Shown here: one piece after another, positions 1 to 9,585 of the stretch | How the letters are laid out: each line of letters begins with the position of its first letter | Position numbering within the stretch: position 1 is the stretch's first letter | Assembly (NCBI RefSeq): GCF_001514235.1 | Contig: NZ_KQ948931.1 | Coordinates: 62,001-126,000, forward strand | Direction of reading: 5' to 3' | Origin: Streptomyces caeruleatus | GTDB taxonomy: Bacteria > Actinomycetota > Actinomycetes > Streptomycetales > Streptomycetaceae | Length of the DNA: 64,000 nt | The notes under the pieces: model-generated | Told to the model about the DNA's origin: nothing | Databases searched by the model: none | The model's input: the letters and a program-made list of their open reading frames with translations, nothing else | Translations under genes and position numbers: made by a program

Positions 1-3000
1 GGCGCCCCCACCAGCAGATCGGCCTCCTCCTCCCGAGCCACCATCGTCCGCAACGGCCCCTCCACCGCGGCCAGCTCCGCGAAGGCCCCCCGCTGCACCA
101 CCCGCCCCTGCTCCAGCACGACCACCTCGTCCACGGCGTCCAGCCCGGCCAGCCGGTGGGTGATGAGCAGCGTCGTACGGCCCTCGGTGGCGGCCAGCAG
201 GTCGGCGGTGAGGGCGTCGGCGGTCGGCAGGTCGAGATGCTCGGCGGGCTCGTCGAGGACGAGGACGGGGAAGTCGGCGAGCAGTGCGCGGGCCAGCGCG
301 AGCCGCTGCCGCTGCCCACCCGAAAGCCGTGCGCCGTGCTCGCCCACGAGCGTGTCCAACCCGTCGGGCAGCCCGTCAGCCCAGTCGAGCAACCGGGCGC
401 GCTTCAGCGCGTCGCGCAGTTCGGCCTCGGTGGCGTCCTTCTTGGCGAGGAGCAGGTTCTCGCGCACGGAGCTGTCGAAGAGGTGCGCGTCCTGCGCGCA
501 CAGCCCGACGAGCCGCCGTACGTCGTCGCCGTCGAGCGCATACGCGTCCACGCCGCCGAGCGTGTACGAGCCCGCGCCGGCGTCCAGGAAGCGCAGCAGC
601 ACCTGCGCCAGCGTCGTCTTGCCGGACCCGGACGGTCCGACGACGGCGATCCGGCGGCCCTCCTCCAGCGTCAGGTCGAGGCCGGCGAGGGCGTCCCGGT
701 CCTGTCCCGCGTGGCGAGCGGTCAGGTCCCTGACGGCGACCGGGAAGGGCGACGCGGGCGCCTGCCGGGGCCGCTCCGGTTCCCGTACGGGCTCGGGCGC
801 GTCCAGCACCTCGTACACGCGCTCGGCGCTCTTGCGCACCCGCTGCCGGTACTGCACGGCGAGCGGCATGCCCAGGACGGCCTCGAAGGCGGCCAGCGGG
901 GTGAGGACCACGACGGCCATCGCCACGCCACCGAGCCGTCCGTCGGCGACCGCCTGGGCGCCCACGAGAGCGGTGGCGGCGACGGTGAACCCGGAGATCA
1001 GCGCGGTGAGTCCGTCCCCGAGCGCGGTCGCGGTGGCGGCCCGCGAGGCGATCCGGGTGAGCGTCCCGTCGGCCCGTCGTGCTTCGGCGGTACGGCTGGG
1101 CAGGGCGCCGGCGACGGTCAGCTCCGCTGTGCCGGTGAGCAGATCCGTCACGCGGGTCGCGAGCACGCCTCGGGCAGGGGCCAGCCTGCGTTCGGCGCGT
1201 CGGGCGACGGCGCCCGTGACGAGCGGGACTCCGGCGCCGGCGACGAGCAGCCCGACCGCGAGTACCGCACCGGCCTCGGGCAGCAGCCATGCGGTGAAGC
1301 CGACGGCCGCGGCGGACACGACGGTCGCGGAAGCCGCGGGCAACAGCCACCGCAGCCAGTAGTCCTGGAGCGCGTCCACATCGGTGACGAGCCTCGCCAG
1401 CAGGTCCCCCCGCCGTGTGCGGCGCAGCCCTGCCGGTGCGAGCCGCTCCAGCCTGCGGTACACGGCGACCCTGGTGTCGGCCAGCATCCGCAGCACCGCG
1501 TCATGCGACACCAGGCGTTCGGCGTACCGGAACACCGCCCGCCCGATACCGAAAGCCCGCGTCGCCGTGACGGCCACCATCAGATAGAGCACGGGCGGCT
1601 GCTGCGAGGCCCGCGAGATGAGCCACCCGGAGGTGGCCATGAGCCCGACGGCGCTGCCGAGCGCGAGGCTGCCGAGCAGCAGCGCGAGCGCGAGGCGACC
1701 GCTCCGGGGGCCGGACATGCCACGGACGCGGGCGAGGGCACCTCGCGGGCCCGCCGTGGGGGACACGGTCTCGGCGTCGACCGGAGTCGTCCGGGCCCTG
1801 TCCTCAGCGACGCCGCCATGCCCTTCCGGCTCGATCGGACGGCCGGTGGACACGGACGACTTGGGCGGCGCGCTCGCCTGCTCGGGCGCCGCCGCCTCCG
1901 CCTCCGTCAGCCGCACCACCCGGTCGGCCACACCCAGCAGCGCCGGCCGATGCACCACGAGCAGCACGGTCCGTCCCACCGCCAGCCTCCGCACGGCCTC
2001 CACGACCTCGGCCTCGGTGGCCCCGTCGAGGGCGGCCGTCGGCTCGTCGAGGAGCAGGACGGGCCGGTCGGCGAGGACCGCCCGTGCCAGCGCCAGCCGC
2101 TGCCGCTGCCCTGCGGACAGCCCGGCCCCGTCCTCGCCCAGCATGGTGTCGAGGCCCTGGGGCAGCGCGTCCACGAACTCGACCGCCCCGGCGTCCACCA
2201 GCGCCTGGCGGACCGCGGCGTCGTCCGCGTCGGGACGAGCCAGCCGTACGTTCTCGGCGATCGTCCCGGCGTACAGATGCGGCCGCTGCGGAACCCAGGC
2301 GATACGCGAGCGCCACTCATCGAGGTCCAGCTCGGCGAGATCGGCTCCCCCGACCAGGACGCGCCCCTCGGTCGGCGGGACGAACCCCAACAGCACGTTC
2401 AGCAGCGTCGACTTGCCCACGCCGCTCGGTCCGACGAGCGCGACCGTCTCGCCGGGTTCGACGGCGAAGGACGCACCCGACACGGCATCGACGGACCGCC
2501 CGGGGTAACGGACCGCGACGCCTTCGAAGGACACCGCCCCCGTCGGCACCGCCGCGGTCCCCGACGCCGGTACCGGAGTCTCCAGCACCTCGAAGATCTC
2601 CTCGGCCGCCGACAGCCCCTCGGCGGCCGCGTGGTACTGCGCACCCACCTGGCGCAGCGGCAGATAGGCCTCGGGCGCCAGGACGAGGATGACCAGGCCG
2701 TCGTACAGATGCGTCTCACCGTGGACGAGTCGCATGCCGATCGTCACCGCGACCAGGGCCACCGAAAGCGTGGAGAGCAGTTCCAGCGCGAAGGAGGAGA
2801 TGAAGGCGATCCGCAGGGTCCGCATGGTCGCCCTGCGGTATTCGCCGGTGATACGGCGGATCGACTCGGCCTGTGCCTTGGCCCGCCCGAACACCTTCAG
2901 GGTGGGCAGCCCGGCGACGACGTCCAGGAAGTGCCCGGACAGCCGGGACAGCAGCTGCCACTGACGGTCCATGTGGGACTGTGTGGCCCAGCCGATCAGC

Positions 3001-3527
3001 ATCATGAAGATCGGGATGAGCGGAAGGGTGCCGACGATGATCGCCGCCGAGACCCAGTCCTCGGTCACGATCCTCGCCAGCACCGCCACCGGTACGACGA
3101 CCGCTAGCCCCAACTGCGGGAGATAGCGCGAGAAATAGTCGTCGAGGGCATCGACCCCACGCGTGGCCAGGGCGACCAGCGATCCCGTCCGCTGTCCGCC
3201 CAGCCAGCCGGGCCCCAGTGCGGCCGCCCGCTCCAGCAGCCGCCCCCGCAGCTCCGACTTCACCGCCGCGCTCGCACGGTGAGCGGCGAGCTCGGTGAGC
3301 CATGCCACGACCGCGCGGCCTACGGCGACGGCGACCAACAGCAGCAGGGGAGTGCGCAGTTCGGCTGCGGACATTCCGTGCTGGAACGCCCCCACCACCG
3401 CCTCGGCGATGAGCATCGCCTGAGCGATGATCAGTGCCGCACCGACGGCCCCCAGCCCGACGACCGCGATCAGAAAGAGACGGGTGGCGCGGGCGTATCG
3501 GAGGAGACGCGGGTCGATTGGTTTCAC
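1..3527 (-). CDS. cydCD: Fused CydDC-type ABC exporter, 3' end cut by the window
   Basis: This is a heterodimeric thiol/heme-type ABC exporter required for cytochrome bd assembly, with both halves fused into one chain of about 1,175 visible residues. The first half has a membrane domain (roughly residues 1-330), then Walker A GPSGVGKST near residue 365, an LSAGQRQRLALARA signature and LLLDEPTAALD. The second half repeats this, with GPSGSGKTT near residue 962 and LSGGQRQRLALARALL. The visible end already includes the H-loop (LLITHRLAG), so only a short tail is missing. I start it at the GTG at 3527, 10 nt after GAGG that overlaps the cydB stop; a GTG at 3536 is also in frame. It follows cydB directly and is co-transcribed. 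Fusion of CydD and CydC is usual in actinomycetes. A perfect parS covers the start codon. Confidence 0.93.
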   Translation of the reverse strand, partial: MKPIDPRLLRYARATRLFLIAVVGLGAVGAALIIAQAMLIAEAVVGAFQHGMSAAELRTPLLLLVAVAVGRAVVAWLTELAAHRASAAVKSELRGRLLERAAALGPGWLGGQRTGSLVALATRGVDALDDYFSRYLPQLGLAVVVPVAVLARIVTEDWVSAAIIVGTLPLIPIFMMLIGWATQSHMDRQWQLLSRLSGHFLDVVAGLPTLKVFGRAKAQAESIRRITGEYRRATMRTLRIAFISSFALELLSTLSVALVAVTIGMRLVHGETHLYDGLVILVLAPEAYLPLRQVGAQYHAAAEGLSAAEEIFEVLETPVPASGTAAVPTGAVSFEGVAVRYPGRSVDAVSGASFAVEPGETVALVGPSGVGKSTLLNVLLGFVPPTEGRVLVGGADLAELDLDEWRSRIAWVPQRPHLYAGTIAENVRLARPDADDAAVRQALVDAGAVEFVDALPQGLDTMLGEDGAGLSAGQRQRLALARAVLADRPVLLLDEPTAALDGATEAEVVEAVRRLAVGRTVLLVVHRPALLGVADRVVRLTEAEAAAPEQASAPPKSSVSTGRPIEPEGHGGVAEDRARTTPVDAETVSPTAGPRGALARVRGMSGPRSGRLALALLLGSLALGSAVGLMATSGWLISRASQQPPVLYLMVAVTATRAFGIGRAVFRYAERLVSHDAVLRMLADTRVAVYRRLERLAPAGLRRTRRGDLLARLVTDVDALQDYWLRWLLPAASATVVSAAAVGFTAWLLPEAGAVLAVGLLVAGAGVPLVTGAVARRAERRLAPARGVLATRVTDLLTGTAELTVAGALPSRTAEARRADGTLTRIASRAATATALGDGLTALISGFTVAATALVGAQAVADGRLGGVAMAVVVLTPLAAFEAVLGMPLAVQYRQRVRKSAERVYEVLDAPEPVREPERPRQAPASPFPVAVRDLTARHAGQDRDALAGLDLTLEEGRRIAVVGPSGSGKTTLAQVLLRFLDAGAGSYTLGGVDAYALDGDDVRRLVGLCAQDAHLFDSSVRENLLLAKKDATEAELRDALKRARLLDWADGLPDGLDTLVGEHGARLSGGQRQRLALARALLADFPVLVLDEPAEHLDLPTADALTADLLAATEGRTTLLITHRLAGLDAVDEVVVLEQGRVVQRGAFAELAAVEGPLRTMVAREEEADLLVGA

Positions 3528-3534
3528 GTGAAAC
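3521..3534. promoter_or_regulatory. parS site (perfect) over the cydCD start
   Basis: GTTTCACGTGAAAC is the known ParB-binding palindrome of Streptomyces. This copy includes the preferred GTG start of cydCD, so the gene's first codons are fixed by the ParB site. Confidence 0.9.
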
Positions 3535-3539
3535 ACACC

Positions 3540-4544
3540 TCAGTGCACGGTCTCAGCAATGTGCTGCGTACCGATCCGCTTGCGGAACACCCAGTAGGTC
3601 CAGCCCTGGTAGAGCATGACGATCGGCGTGGCGATCACCGCGCACCAGGTCATGATCTTCAGGGTGTACGGGCTCGACGAGGCGTTGGTGACCGTGAGGC
3701 TCCACTCGTCGTTGAGCGAGGACGGCATGACGTTCGGGAAGAGCGTCAGGAAGAGCATCGCCACGGCGGCCACGATGGTGACGCCGGAGAAGGCGAACGA
3801 CCATCCTTCACGCCCGGCCTGGTTCGCCACCAGTGCCGCCACCAGCGCGGCCACGGCCACGACGAGCGCGACCAGGCTCTTGCCGTCGCCGTTCTCGATC
3901 TGCGTCCAGAGCATGAAGATCAGCGCGAGCACGGCCGCCACCAGGCCGACCCCCAGAGCCAGCTTCCGCGCCCGCTCCCGGATCTCCCCGACGGTCTTGA
4001 GCGCCGTGAACACCGCACCGTGGAAGGTGAACAGGGTCAGCGTCACCAGACCGCCGATGAGCGCGTACGGGTTGAGCAGGTCCAGCACAGTGCCGACGTA
4101 CTCATGGCGCTGGTCGAGCTTCACGCCCCGCACGATGTTGCCGAAGGCGACGCCCCACAGGAACGCCGGGATCAGCGAGCACCAGAAGATGGCGTGCTCC
4201 CAGTTGCGCTGCCAGTTCTCCTCGGGTCGCTTCGCCCGGTACTCGAAGGCGACACCCCGGACGATCAGGGAGACCAGGATGACCAGCAGAGGCAGGTAGA
4301 AGCCCGAGAAGAGCGTGGCGTACCACTCGGGGAAGGCGGCGAAGGTGGCGCCGCCCGCCGAGAGCAGCCACACCTCGTTGCCGTCCCAGACCGGGCCGAT
4401 GGTGTTGATCAGCACCCGCCGCTCGGGCCGGTTGCGGGCGAGCAGCTTGGTGAGGACACCGACCCCGAAGTCGAAGCCCTCCAAGAAGAAGTAGCCGATC
4501 CACAGGACGGCGATCAGGACGAACCAGACGTCGTGCAGTTCCAT
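3540..4544 (-). CDS. cydB: Cytochrome bd ubiquinol oxidase subunit II
   Basis: CydB is the structural partner of CydA in the membrane quinol oxidase that reduces oxygen to water with high affinity. The 334-aa product has the typical CydB start (residues ELHDVWFVLIAVLWIGYFFLEG, the glycine-rich first helix), the GRNEVWLLSAGGATFAAFPE-like region near residues 55-75 and about eight to nine membrane segments, at normal family length. The ATG at 4544 follows an AGGGAG ribosome site. It lies 20 bp after cydA and 12 bp before cydCD, so the three form one operon under the Rex-type operator upstream of cydA. Confidence 0.96.
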   Translation of the reverse strand: MELHDVWFVLIAVLWIGYFFLEGFDFGVGVLTKLLARNRPERRVLINTIGPVWDGNEVWLLSAGGATFAAFPEWYATLFSGFYLPLLVILVSLIVRGVAFEYRAKRPEENWQRNWEHAIFWCSLIPAFLWGVAFGNIVRGVKLDQRHEYVGTVLDLLNPYALIGGLVTLTLFTFHGAVFTALKTVGEIRERARKLALGVGLVAAVLALIFMLWTQIENGDGKSLVALVVAVAALVAALVANQAGREGWSFAFSGVTIVAAVAMLFLTLFPNVMPSSLNDEWSLTVTNASSSPYTLKIMTWCAVIATPIVMLYQGWTYWVFRKRIGTQHIAETVH

Positions 4545-4564
4545 GACTGTGCAGCTCCCTCGGC

Positions 4565-6073
4565 CTAGTACGAGAAGGCCATCGGCTTGTCGGCGTCACG
4601 GGAGTCGCCGCCGATCTTCGTGGGCGGGTTCAGGTCGGCCTCGGTGAGCTCGGGCGGGCCGGCCTTGACGTACTTCACGAGCAGCTTGACCTCGACGACG
4701 GCGAGGATGGCGTAGAGCGCGGTGAAGACGATCATCGAGGTGAGGATCTCGCCCTGGGAGACGCCGGGGGAGACCGCGTCACGGGTGCGCAGGACCCCGT
4801 AGACGACCCATGGCTGGCGGCCCATCTCGGTGAAGATCCAGCCCCAGGAGTTGGCGATCAGCGGGAAGCCCAGGGTCAGAACGGCGATGCGCCAGTACCA
4901 CTTGGTGAGCTTCGGGCTGAGGGCCTTCTTCGGCAGCAGCACCAGATTCGGAACCTCGTCGTCACCGACCCTCAGGTGCTGCGGCAGCAAGAACTTCTTG
5001 CGCGTCAGCCAGAGTCCGAGCAGACCGATGGCGAACGACGTCATGCCGAAGCCGATCATCCAGCGGAAGCCCCAGTAGGCGACAGGGATGTTGGGCCGGT
5101 AGTCGCCGGGGCCGTACTTCTCCTGCTCGGCCTTGTTGATGTCGTTGATGCCGGGGACGTACGAGCTGAAGTCGTCCTTGGCCAGGAAGGACAGCAGGCC
5201 GGGGATCTCGATGGCGACCTTGTTGTGGCCCTTGTCGACATCGCCGTAGGCGAAGACGGAGAAGGGCGCCGGCGCCTCGCCGTCCCACAGGGCCTCGGCG
5301 GCGGCCATCTTCATCGGCTGCTGCTCGTACATGATCTTGCCGAGGCCATCGCCGCTGATCGCGGTGAGCATGCCGCCGATGACGACGGTGACCAGGCCGA
5401 GCCTGAGCGAGGTCTTCATTTCGCGAATGTGCTTCTTGCGCAGCAGATGGAAGGCGGAGATGCCGACCATGAACGCGCCACCGGTGAGGAAGGCCGCCGA
5501 AAGGGTGTGGAAGGCCTGGGCGAGCGCGGTGTTCTGGGTCAGTACGAGCCAGAAGTCGGTGAGCTCGGCCCGCCCCTTCGCCTCGTTGATCCGGTAGCCG
5601 ACCGGGTGCTGCATCCAGGAGTTGGCCGCGAGGATGAAGTACGCCGACAGGATCGTGCCTATGGAGACCATCCACATACAGGCCAGGTGGATCTTCTTCG
5701 GCAGCTTGTCCCAGCCGAAGATCCACAGGCCGATGAAGGTCGACTCGAAGAAGAAGGCGATCAGAGCCTCGAAGGCCAGCGGCGCACCGAAGACGTCACC
5801 GACGAAACGGGAGTAGTCAGACCAGTTCATGCCGAACTGGAACTCCTGCACGATGCCGGTGACCACACCCATCGCGATGTTGATCAGGAAGAGCTTGCCC
5901 CAGAACTTGGTCGCCCTGAGGTACTTCTCCTTCTCCGTGCGCACCCAGGCGGTCTGCAGGCCGGCCGTGAGGGCGGCCAGCGAGATCGTCAGGGGGACGA
6001 ACAGAAAGTGGTAGACGGTGGTGATACCGAACTGCCAGCGCGCCAGAGTCTCCGGCGCCAAAGCCAGGTCCAC
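4565..6073 (-). CDS. cydA: Cytochrome bd ubiquinol oxidase subunit I
   Basis: CydA carries the heme b558, b595 and d sites and oxidises quinol. The 502-aa product begins MDLALAPETLARWQFGITT; a His at residue 22 matches the conserved N-terminal heme ligand, and GRQPWVVYGVLRT near the C-terminal third is the quinol-loop signature. I chose the GTG at 6073 because AAGGAG lies 7 nt upstream and the protein then starts at the family's usual point; an open frame continues upstream to 6142 but would run through the operator. It is the first gene of cydA-cydB-cydCD. Confidence 0.96.
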   Translation of the reverse strand: MDLALAPETLARWQFGITTVYHFLFVPLTISLAALTAGLQTAWVRTEKEKYLRATKFWGKLFLINIAMGVVTGIVQEFQFGMNWSDYSRFVGDVFGAPLAFEALIAFFFESTFIGLWIFGWDKLPKKIHLACMWMVSIGTILSAYFILAANSWMQHPVGYRINEAKGRAELTDFWLVLTQNTALAQAFHTLSAAFLTGGAFMVGISAFHLLRKKHIREMKTSLRLGLVTVVIGGMLTAISGDGLGKIMYEQQPMKMAAAEALWDGEAPAPFSVFAYGDVDKGHNKVAIEIPGLLSFLAKDDFSSYVPGINDINKAEQEKYGPGDYRPNIPVAYWGFRWMIGFGMTSFAIGLLGLWLTRKKFLLPQHLRVGDDEVPNLVLLPKKALSPKLTKWYWRIAVLTLGFPLIANSWGWIFTEMGRQPWVVYGVLRTRDAVSPGVSQGEILTSMIVFTALYAILAVVEVKLLVKYVKAGPPELTEADLNPPTKIGGDSRDADKPMAFSY

Positions 6074-6096
6074 GTCGCCGCTCCTTACTAACCGCT

Positions 6097-6112
6097 TGTG
6101 AAAGCGTTCACA
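6097..6112. promoter_or_regulatory. Rex operator upstream of cydA
   Basis: TGTGAAAGCGTTCACA is a perfect dyad (TGTGAA-N4-TTCACA) matching the Rex operator consensus. It lies 24 bp before the cydA start. In S. coelicolor the NADH/NAD+ sensor Rex is known to repress cydABCD through such sites, so redox control of this operon is a direct expectation. Confidence 0.88.
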
Positions 6113-6216
6113 TTCACAAGCAATTATGCAGCACCGCTCCACGGGCCATCAAAGGGGGGTCCCCTCCCCGCACCCAACCCTTGGCGCGAACTTCAACATA
6201 TTGTTGAATCAGCAGC

Positions 6217-6609
6217 ATGCAGACACCCACGCCGACACACATACGGATCTCCTGGCCCGCGGGACACCTCACCGCGACCCTCGACGACACCCCGACCGCA
6301 CAGGCCCTCGCCAAGGCCCTGCCCCTCGTCTCCACCGCCTGCACCTGGGGCGAGGAGGTCTACTTCGACACGGGCATCGCCGTTCCACGTGAAACCAACG
6401 CCCGGCAGGTCGTCGAGCCGGGCACGGTCGCCTTCTGGACGGACGGCGACGCGCTCGCCCTCCCCTACGGACCCACACCGATCTCGCGAGGCGACGAGTG
6501 CCGCCTCGCGAGCCCGTGCAATGTCCTCGGTCACCTCGACGGCGACCCCCGACTGCTGGCGACCGTCCGCGCCGGCGACCCCGTGCGCGTGGAACTCGTG
6601 GACGTCTGA
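6217..6609 (+). CDS. Cyclophilin-like fold protein
   Basis: The 130-aa product resembles the small bacterial cyclophilin-like family (Pfam Cyclophil_like type). It has a beta-rich pattern with FDTGIAVP, GTVAFWTDGDALALPYGPTP, and a C-terminal VLGHLDGDPRLLATVRAGDPVRVEL strand set. The family's biochemical role is unsettled; a hydrophobic-ligand or peptide pocket is likely from structure. The ATG at 6217 has no good Shine-Dalgarno sequence, so a leaderless message is possible. It is divergent from cydA and convergent with the aminotransferase. A parS-like sequence lies inside the gene. Confidence 0.8.
   Translation: MQTPTPTHIRISWPAGHLTATLDDTPTAQALAKALPLVSTACTWGEEVYFDTGIAVPRETNARQVVEPGTVAFWTDGDALALPYGPTPISRGDECRLASPCNVLGHLDGDPRLLATVRAGDPVRVELVDV
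6382..6395. promoter_or_regulatory. parS-like site with one mismatch, intragenic
   Basis: GTTCCACGTGAAAC differs from the parS palindrome at one base. It lies inside the cyclophilin-like gene. Functional status is inferred from similarity and from the surrounding parS cluster. Confidence 0.6.
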
Positions 6610-6669
6610 CCTGCCGACGGAGCCCTGCGGTTCCTTCTGACGGGGCCTACAGCTCCTTCTGACCGAGCC

Positions 6670-7749
6670 CTACAGCTCCTTGCGGAAGCCTTCCGCCACC
6701 TTCAGGAAGATGTCGTTCGCCTCGGCCTCCCCGACCGTCACCCGCACACCCTCGCCCGGGAACGGTCGGATCACCACGCCCGCCTGCTCACAGGCCTGAG
6801 CGAAGGCGACCGTGCGCTCCCCCAGCCGCAGCCACACGAAGTTGGCCTGGGTCTCGGGCACCGTCCAGCCCTGAGCGCGCAGCCCGTCGACCACGCGGTT
6901 GCGCTCGCACACCAACGAGCCGACCCGGCCGATCAGTTCGTCCTCGGCACGCAGCGAGGCGATGGCCGCCTCCTGCGCGATCTGGCTCACCCCGAAGGGC
7001 ACGGCCGTCTTGCGCAGCGCAGCCGCGACCGGCTCCTGCGCAATCGCGAAGCCGACGCGGAGGCCGGCAAGGCCGTACGCCTTGGAGAACGTCCGCAGAA
7101 CACAGACGTTGGGCCGCTCACGGTAGATCTCCACACCGTCCGGCACCTCGGGGTCACGGATGAACTCGCGGTACGCCTCGTCCAGCACCACCAGGACATC
7201 GCCGGGCACCCGGTCGAGGAACCGCTCCAGCTCGGCCCGCCTGACGACCGTGCCCGTCGGGTTGTTGGGGTTGCAGACGAAAATCAGCCGGGTGCGGTCG
7301 GTGATGGCGGCGGCCATCGCGTCCAGGTCGTGCACATCGCCCGGCGTCAGCGGCACCTGGACGGACGTGGCGCCGCTGATCTGCGTGATGATCGGGTACG
7401 CCTCGAAGGACCGCCAGGCGTAGATGACCTCGTCGCCGGGGCCGGCGGTGGACTGGATCAGCTGCTGGGCGACGCCGACCGAGCCGGTGCCGGTCGCCAG
7501 GTGGGAGGCCGGGACGCCGAAGCGCTCGGACAGCTCGTTCATCAGCCCCGTGCACATCATGTCCGGGTAGCGGTTGAAGGACGAGGCGGCGGCCGTCACG
7601 GTCTCCATCACGCCGGGCAGCGGCGGATAGGGGTTCTCGTTGGAGGACAGCTTGTAGGCCACCGGACCACCGGCCGCGGCGGGCTTGCCCGGCTTGTAGG
7701 TGGGGATACCCTCCAGCTCGGCGCGCAGCTTGGGGCTCGTCTCGCTCAC
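6670..7749 (-). CDS. hisC: Histidinol-phosphate/aromatic aminotransferase, PLP-dependent
   Basis: This 359-aa enzyme is a fold-type I aminotransferase that acts on histidinol phosphate or aromatic amino acids. Evidence is YKLSSNENPYPP at the N-terminus, FVCNPNNPTGT mid-protein, VVLDEAYREF for the pyridine-contacting Asp and Tyr, and RTFSKAYGLAGLRVGF holding the PLP lysine. The GTG at 7749 has AGGAGG 6 nt upstream; the open frame to 7809 adds unrelated residues. No other his genes are nearby, so it is probably a second HisC paralogue or a phenylalanine aminotransferase. It is divergent from the LacI regulator. Confidence 0.9.
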   Translation of the reverse strand: MSETSPKLRAELEGIPTYKPGKPAAAGGPVAYKLSSNENPYPPLPGVMETVTAAASSFNRYPDMMCTGLMNELSERFGVPASHLATGTGSVGVAQQLIQSTAGPGDEVIYAWRSFEAYPIITQISGATSVQVPLTPGDVHDLDAMAAAITDRTRLIFVCNPNNPTGTVVRRAELERFLDRVPGDVLVVLDEAYREFIRDPEVPDGVEIYRERPNVCVLRTFSKAYGLAGLRVGFAIAQEPVAAALRKTAVPFGVSQIAQEAAIASLRAEDELIGRVGSLVCERNRVVDGLRAQGWTVPETQANFVWLRLGERTVAFAQACEQAGVVIRPFPGEGVRVTVGEAEANDIFLKVAEGFRKEL

Positions 7750-8228
7750 CGCAGTCCTCCTCGCGACCACCGGCGGCCCATCACCACCGCCGGCTCCAAT
7801 ACTTCTCACCTTATGAGGATTCGGCGCCGATGCGTACAGGTGCGGGCGCCCGTCTGCAGCCTTCCGCAGACCGTCCTGCCGACCCGCGCCAAGTCCTGCC
7901 GAGTCCTGCCGACCCCAGCTGTCACACCTGCATCAGGGGCATCAGCGTACGAAGGCGTACGAATTAGGGGGCGCATCACACATATATCTATGCGCCGGTG
8001 GCTCACGCCGTGGCGCGCATCACCCGTGAAGGTGAGTTGAGACCTCTTCGAAACATCGGGCACTTGGCAGGCCCATGCGTGCCGACAAGTCACGTCTTGC
8101 CATTGGATCGTTCAACTCCCTTGCTTTCTAAGGAGTTTGACACCAGATGACCTTGCAGAAACGTGTCTGTCAACGGCTGCATATGCGTCCGCACTACCCC
8201 ACCGAATGAGCCCTACTATCGGCTCGCC
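7750..8228. other. 479-bp divergent intergenic region
   Basis: I see no convincing gene. It is AT-richer than its flanks. It holds GCGCAT-N13-ATGCGC near 7971-7995 and an imperfect inverted repeat TCAACTCC...GGAGTTTGA near 8111-8143. Either could be an operator for the LacI protein or the aminotransferase. Promoters for both divergent genes must lie here. Confidence 0.5.
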
Positions 8229-9341
8229 ATGACAGCAGCAGGGAAGCACCAGGTGAGCCGCGCGGAAACCTCACGTCGAGGCAGTCGGCCCAGTCGGGCG
8301 GGCATCAGAGACGTGGCGGCCGCCGCCGGGGTCTCCATCACGACCGTCTCCGACGCCCTCAACGGAAAGGGCCGGCTCCCCGACGCCACCCGACGCCATG
8401 TCCGCGAGGTCGCCGACCGGCTGGGCTACCGCCCGTCGGCCGCCGCCCGGACACTCCGTACCGGCAAGTCAGGACTCATCGGCCTGACCGTGACGACATA
8501 CGGGGATGAACCTTTCACCTTCACCGAGTTCGCGTACTTCGCCGAAATGGCCCGCGCCGCCACCTCGGCCGCGCTCGCCCGCGGCTACGCGCTCGTGATC
8601 CTCCCCGCCACCTCGCGCCACGACGTCTGGTCGAACGTCGCCCTCGACGGCACGGTCGTCATCGACCCGTCCGACCAGGACCCCGTCGTCAGCGAGCTGG
8701 TCAGACAGGGCCTCCCGGTCGTCTCCGACGGCCGCCCGGCCGGCTCGCTCCCCGTCACCGCCTGGGTCGACAACGACCACGAGGCCGCCGTACTCGGCAT
8801 CCTCGACCACCTGGCCGACGCCGGCGCCCGACGGATCGGACTGCTGACGGGCACCACGACGGACACGTACACCCATCTGTCGACCACCGCGTATCTGCGC
8901 TGGTGCGAGCGGGTCGGCCAGGACCCGGTGTACGAGGCCTACCCGGCGCACGACCCGTGCGCGGGCGCCGTCGCCGCGGACCGGCTGCTCGCCCGCCCCG
9001 ACCGGCCCGACGCGGTCTACGGCCTGTTCGACCCGAACGGCACCGACCTGCTCGCCGCCGCGCGTCGCTACGGCCTGCGCGTACCGGACGACCTGCTTCT
9101 GGTGTGCTGCAGCGAGTCCACGGTGTACGCCAACACCGAGCCGCCCATCACCACGCTCTCCCTCAAGCCGCGCCGCATCGGCACGGCCGTGGTCCAGCTC
9201 CTCATCGACGCCATCGAGGGGGTCGAGTCGGACGACCCGGTCGAGCAGGTGATACCGACCGAGCTGATCGTGCGTACCTCGTCCCAGCGACGGCCTCCGC
9301 GGACGACGGTCAGCCCGCCCCGGTCGCCCGAGGAACGGTAG
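8229..9341 (+). CDS. LacI-family transcriptional regulator
   Basis: The 370-aa product has an N-terminal LacI helix-turn-helix and hinge (IRDVAAAAGVSITTVSDALN, then DRLGYRPSAAARTLRTGKSG, about residues 25-80), followed by a periplasmic-binding-protein-like sensor domain ending in ITTLSLKPRRIGTAVVQLLI. The ligand cannot be told from sequence. I use the ATG at 8229; the frame is open to 8163 but the added residues look unlike the family. There is no Shine-Dalgarno sequence, and TACTAT lies 11 bp before the ATG, which suggests a leaderless transcript. It is a single-gene unit, divergent from hisC. Confidence 0.9.
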   Translation: MTAAGKHQVSRAETSRRGSRPSRAGIRDVAAAAGVSITTVSDALNGKGRLPDATRRHVREVADRLGYRPSAAARTLRTGKSGLIGLTVTTYGDEPFTFTEFAYFAEMARAATSAALARGYALVILPATSRHDVWSNVALDGTVVIDPSDQDPVVSELVRQGLPVVSDGRPAGSLPVTAWVDNDHEAAVLGILDHLADAGARRIGLLTGTTTDTYTHLSTTAYLRWCERVGQDPVYEAYPAHDPCAGAVAADRLLARPDRPDAVYGLFDPNGTDLLAAARRYGLRVPDDLLLVCCSESTVYANTEPPITTLSLKPRRIGTAVVQLLIDAIEGVESDDPVEQVIPTELIVRTSSQRRPPRTTVSPPRSPEER

Positions 9342-9585
9342 AAGCGGGCCCCGAGGGGCGGCTGACCCCAGGTCGAGGGGCGACGGGAGCGAGGTCATCG
9401 AGCGGCCTAAGCCCGGCGCAATCGGGGCGAAAGCCGCGGTGAACAGGAGTCCTGCTCCGATTCACCACCCCTGGGTCATCACATGGCGCGATCGGCATTC
9501 CTATGATGGGCGCACGACACCCGCGGGCCGCTGCGACCAGGCAGTCCGATGCGGTGCAGCTGCGGCGCGATGGTGGAGGGGTCTG

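Noticed and set aside
156..3107. 983-aa open frame on the plus strand
   Set aside because: It lies antisense to cydCD, whose translation shows complete ABC-exporter motifs. Long antisense frames are common in high-GC DNA; the product is low-complexity Arg/Gly/Gln.
7806..8093. 95-aa minus-strand frame in the hisC-LacI gap
   Set aside because: It has no ribosome site, its codon bias is unlike the neighbours, and it overlaps the expected divergent promoters.
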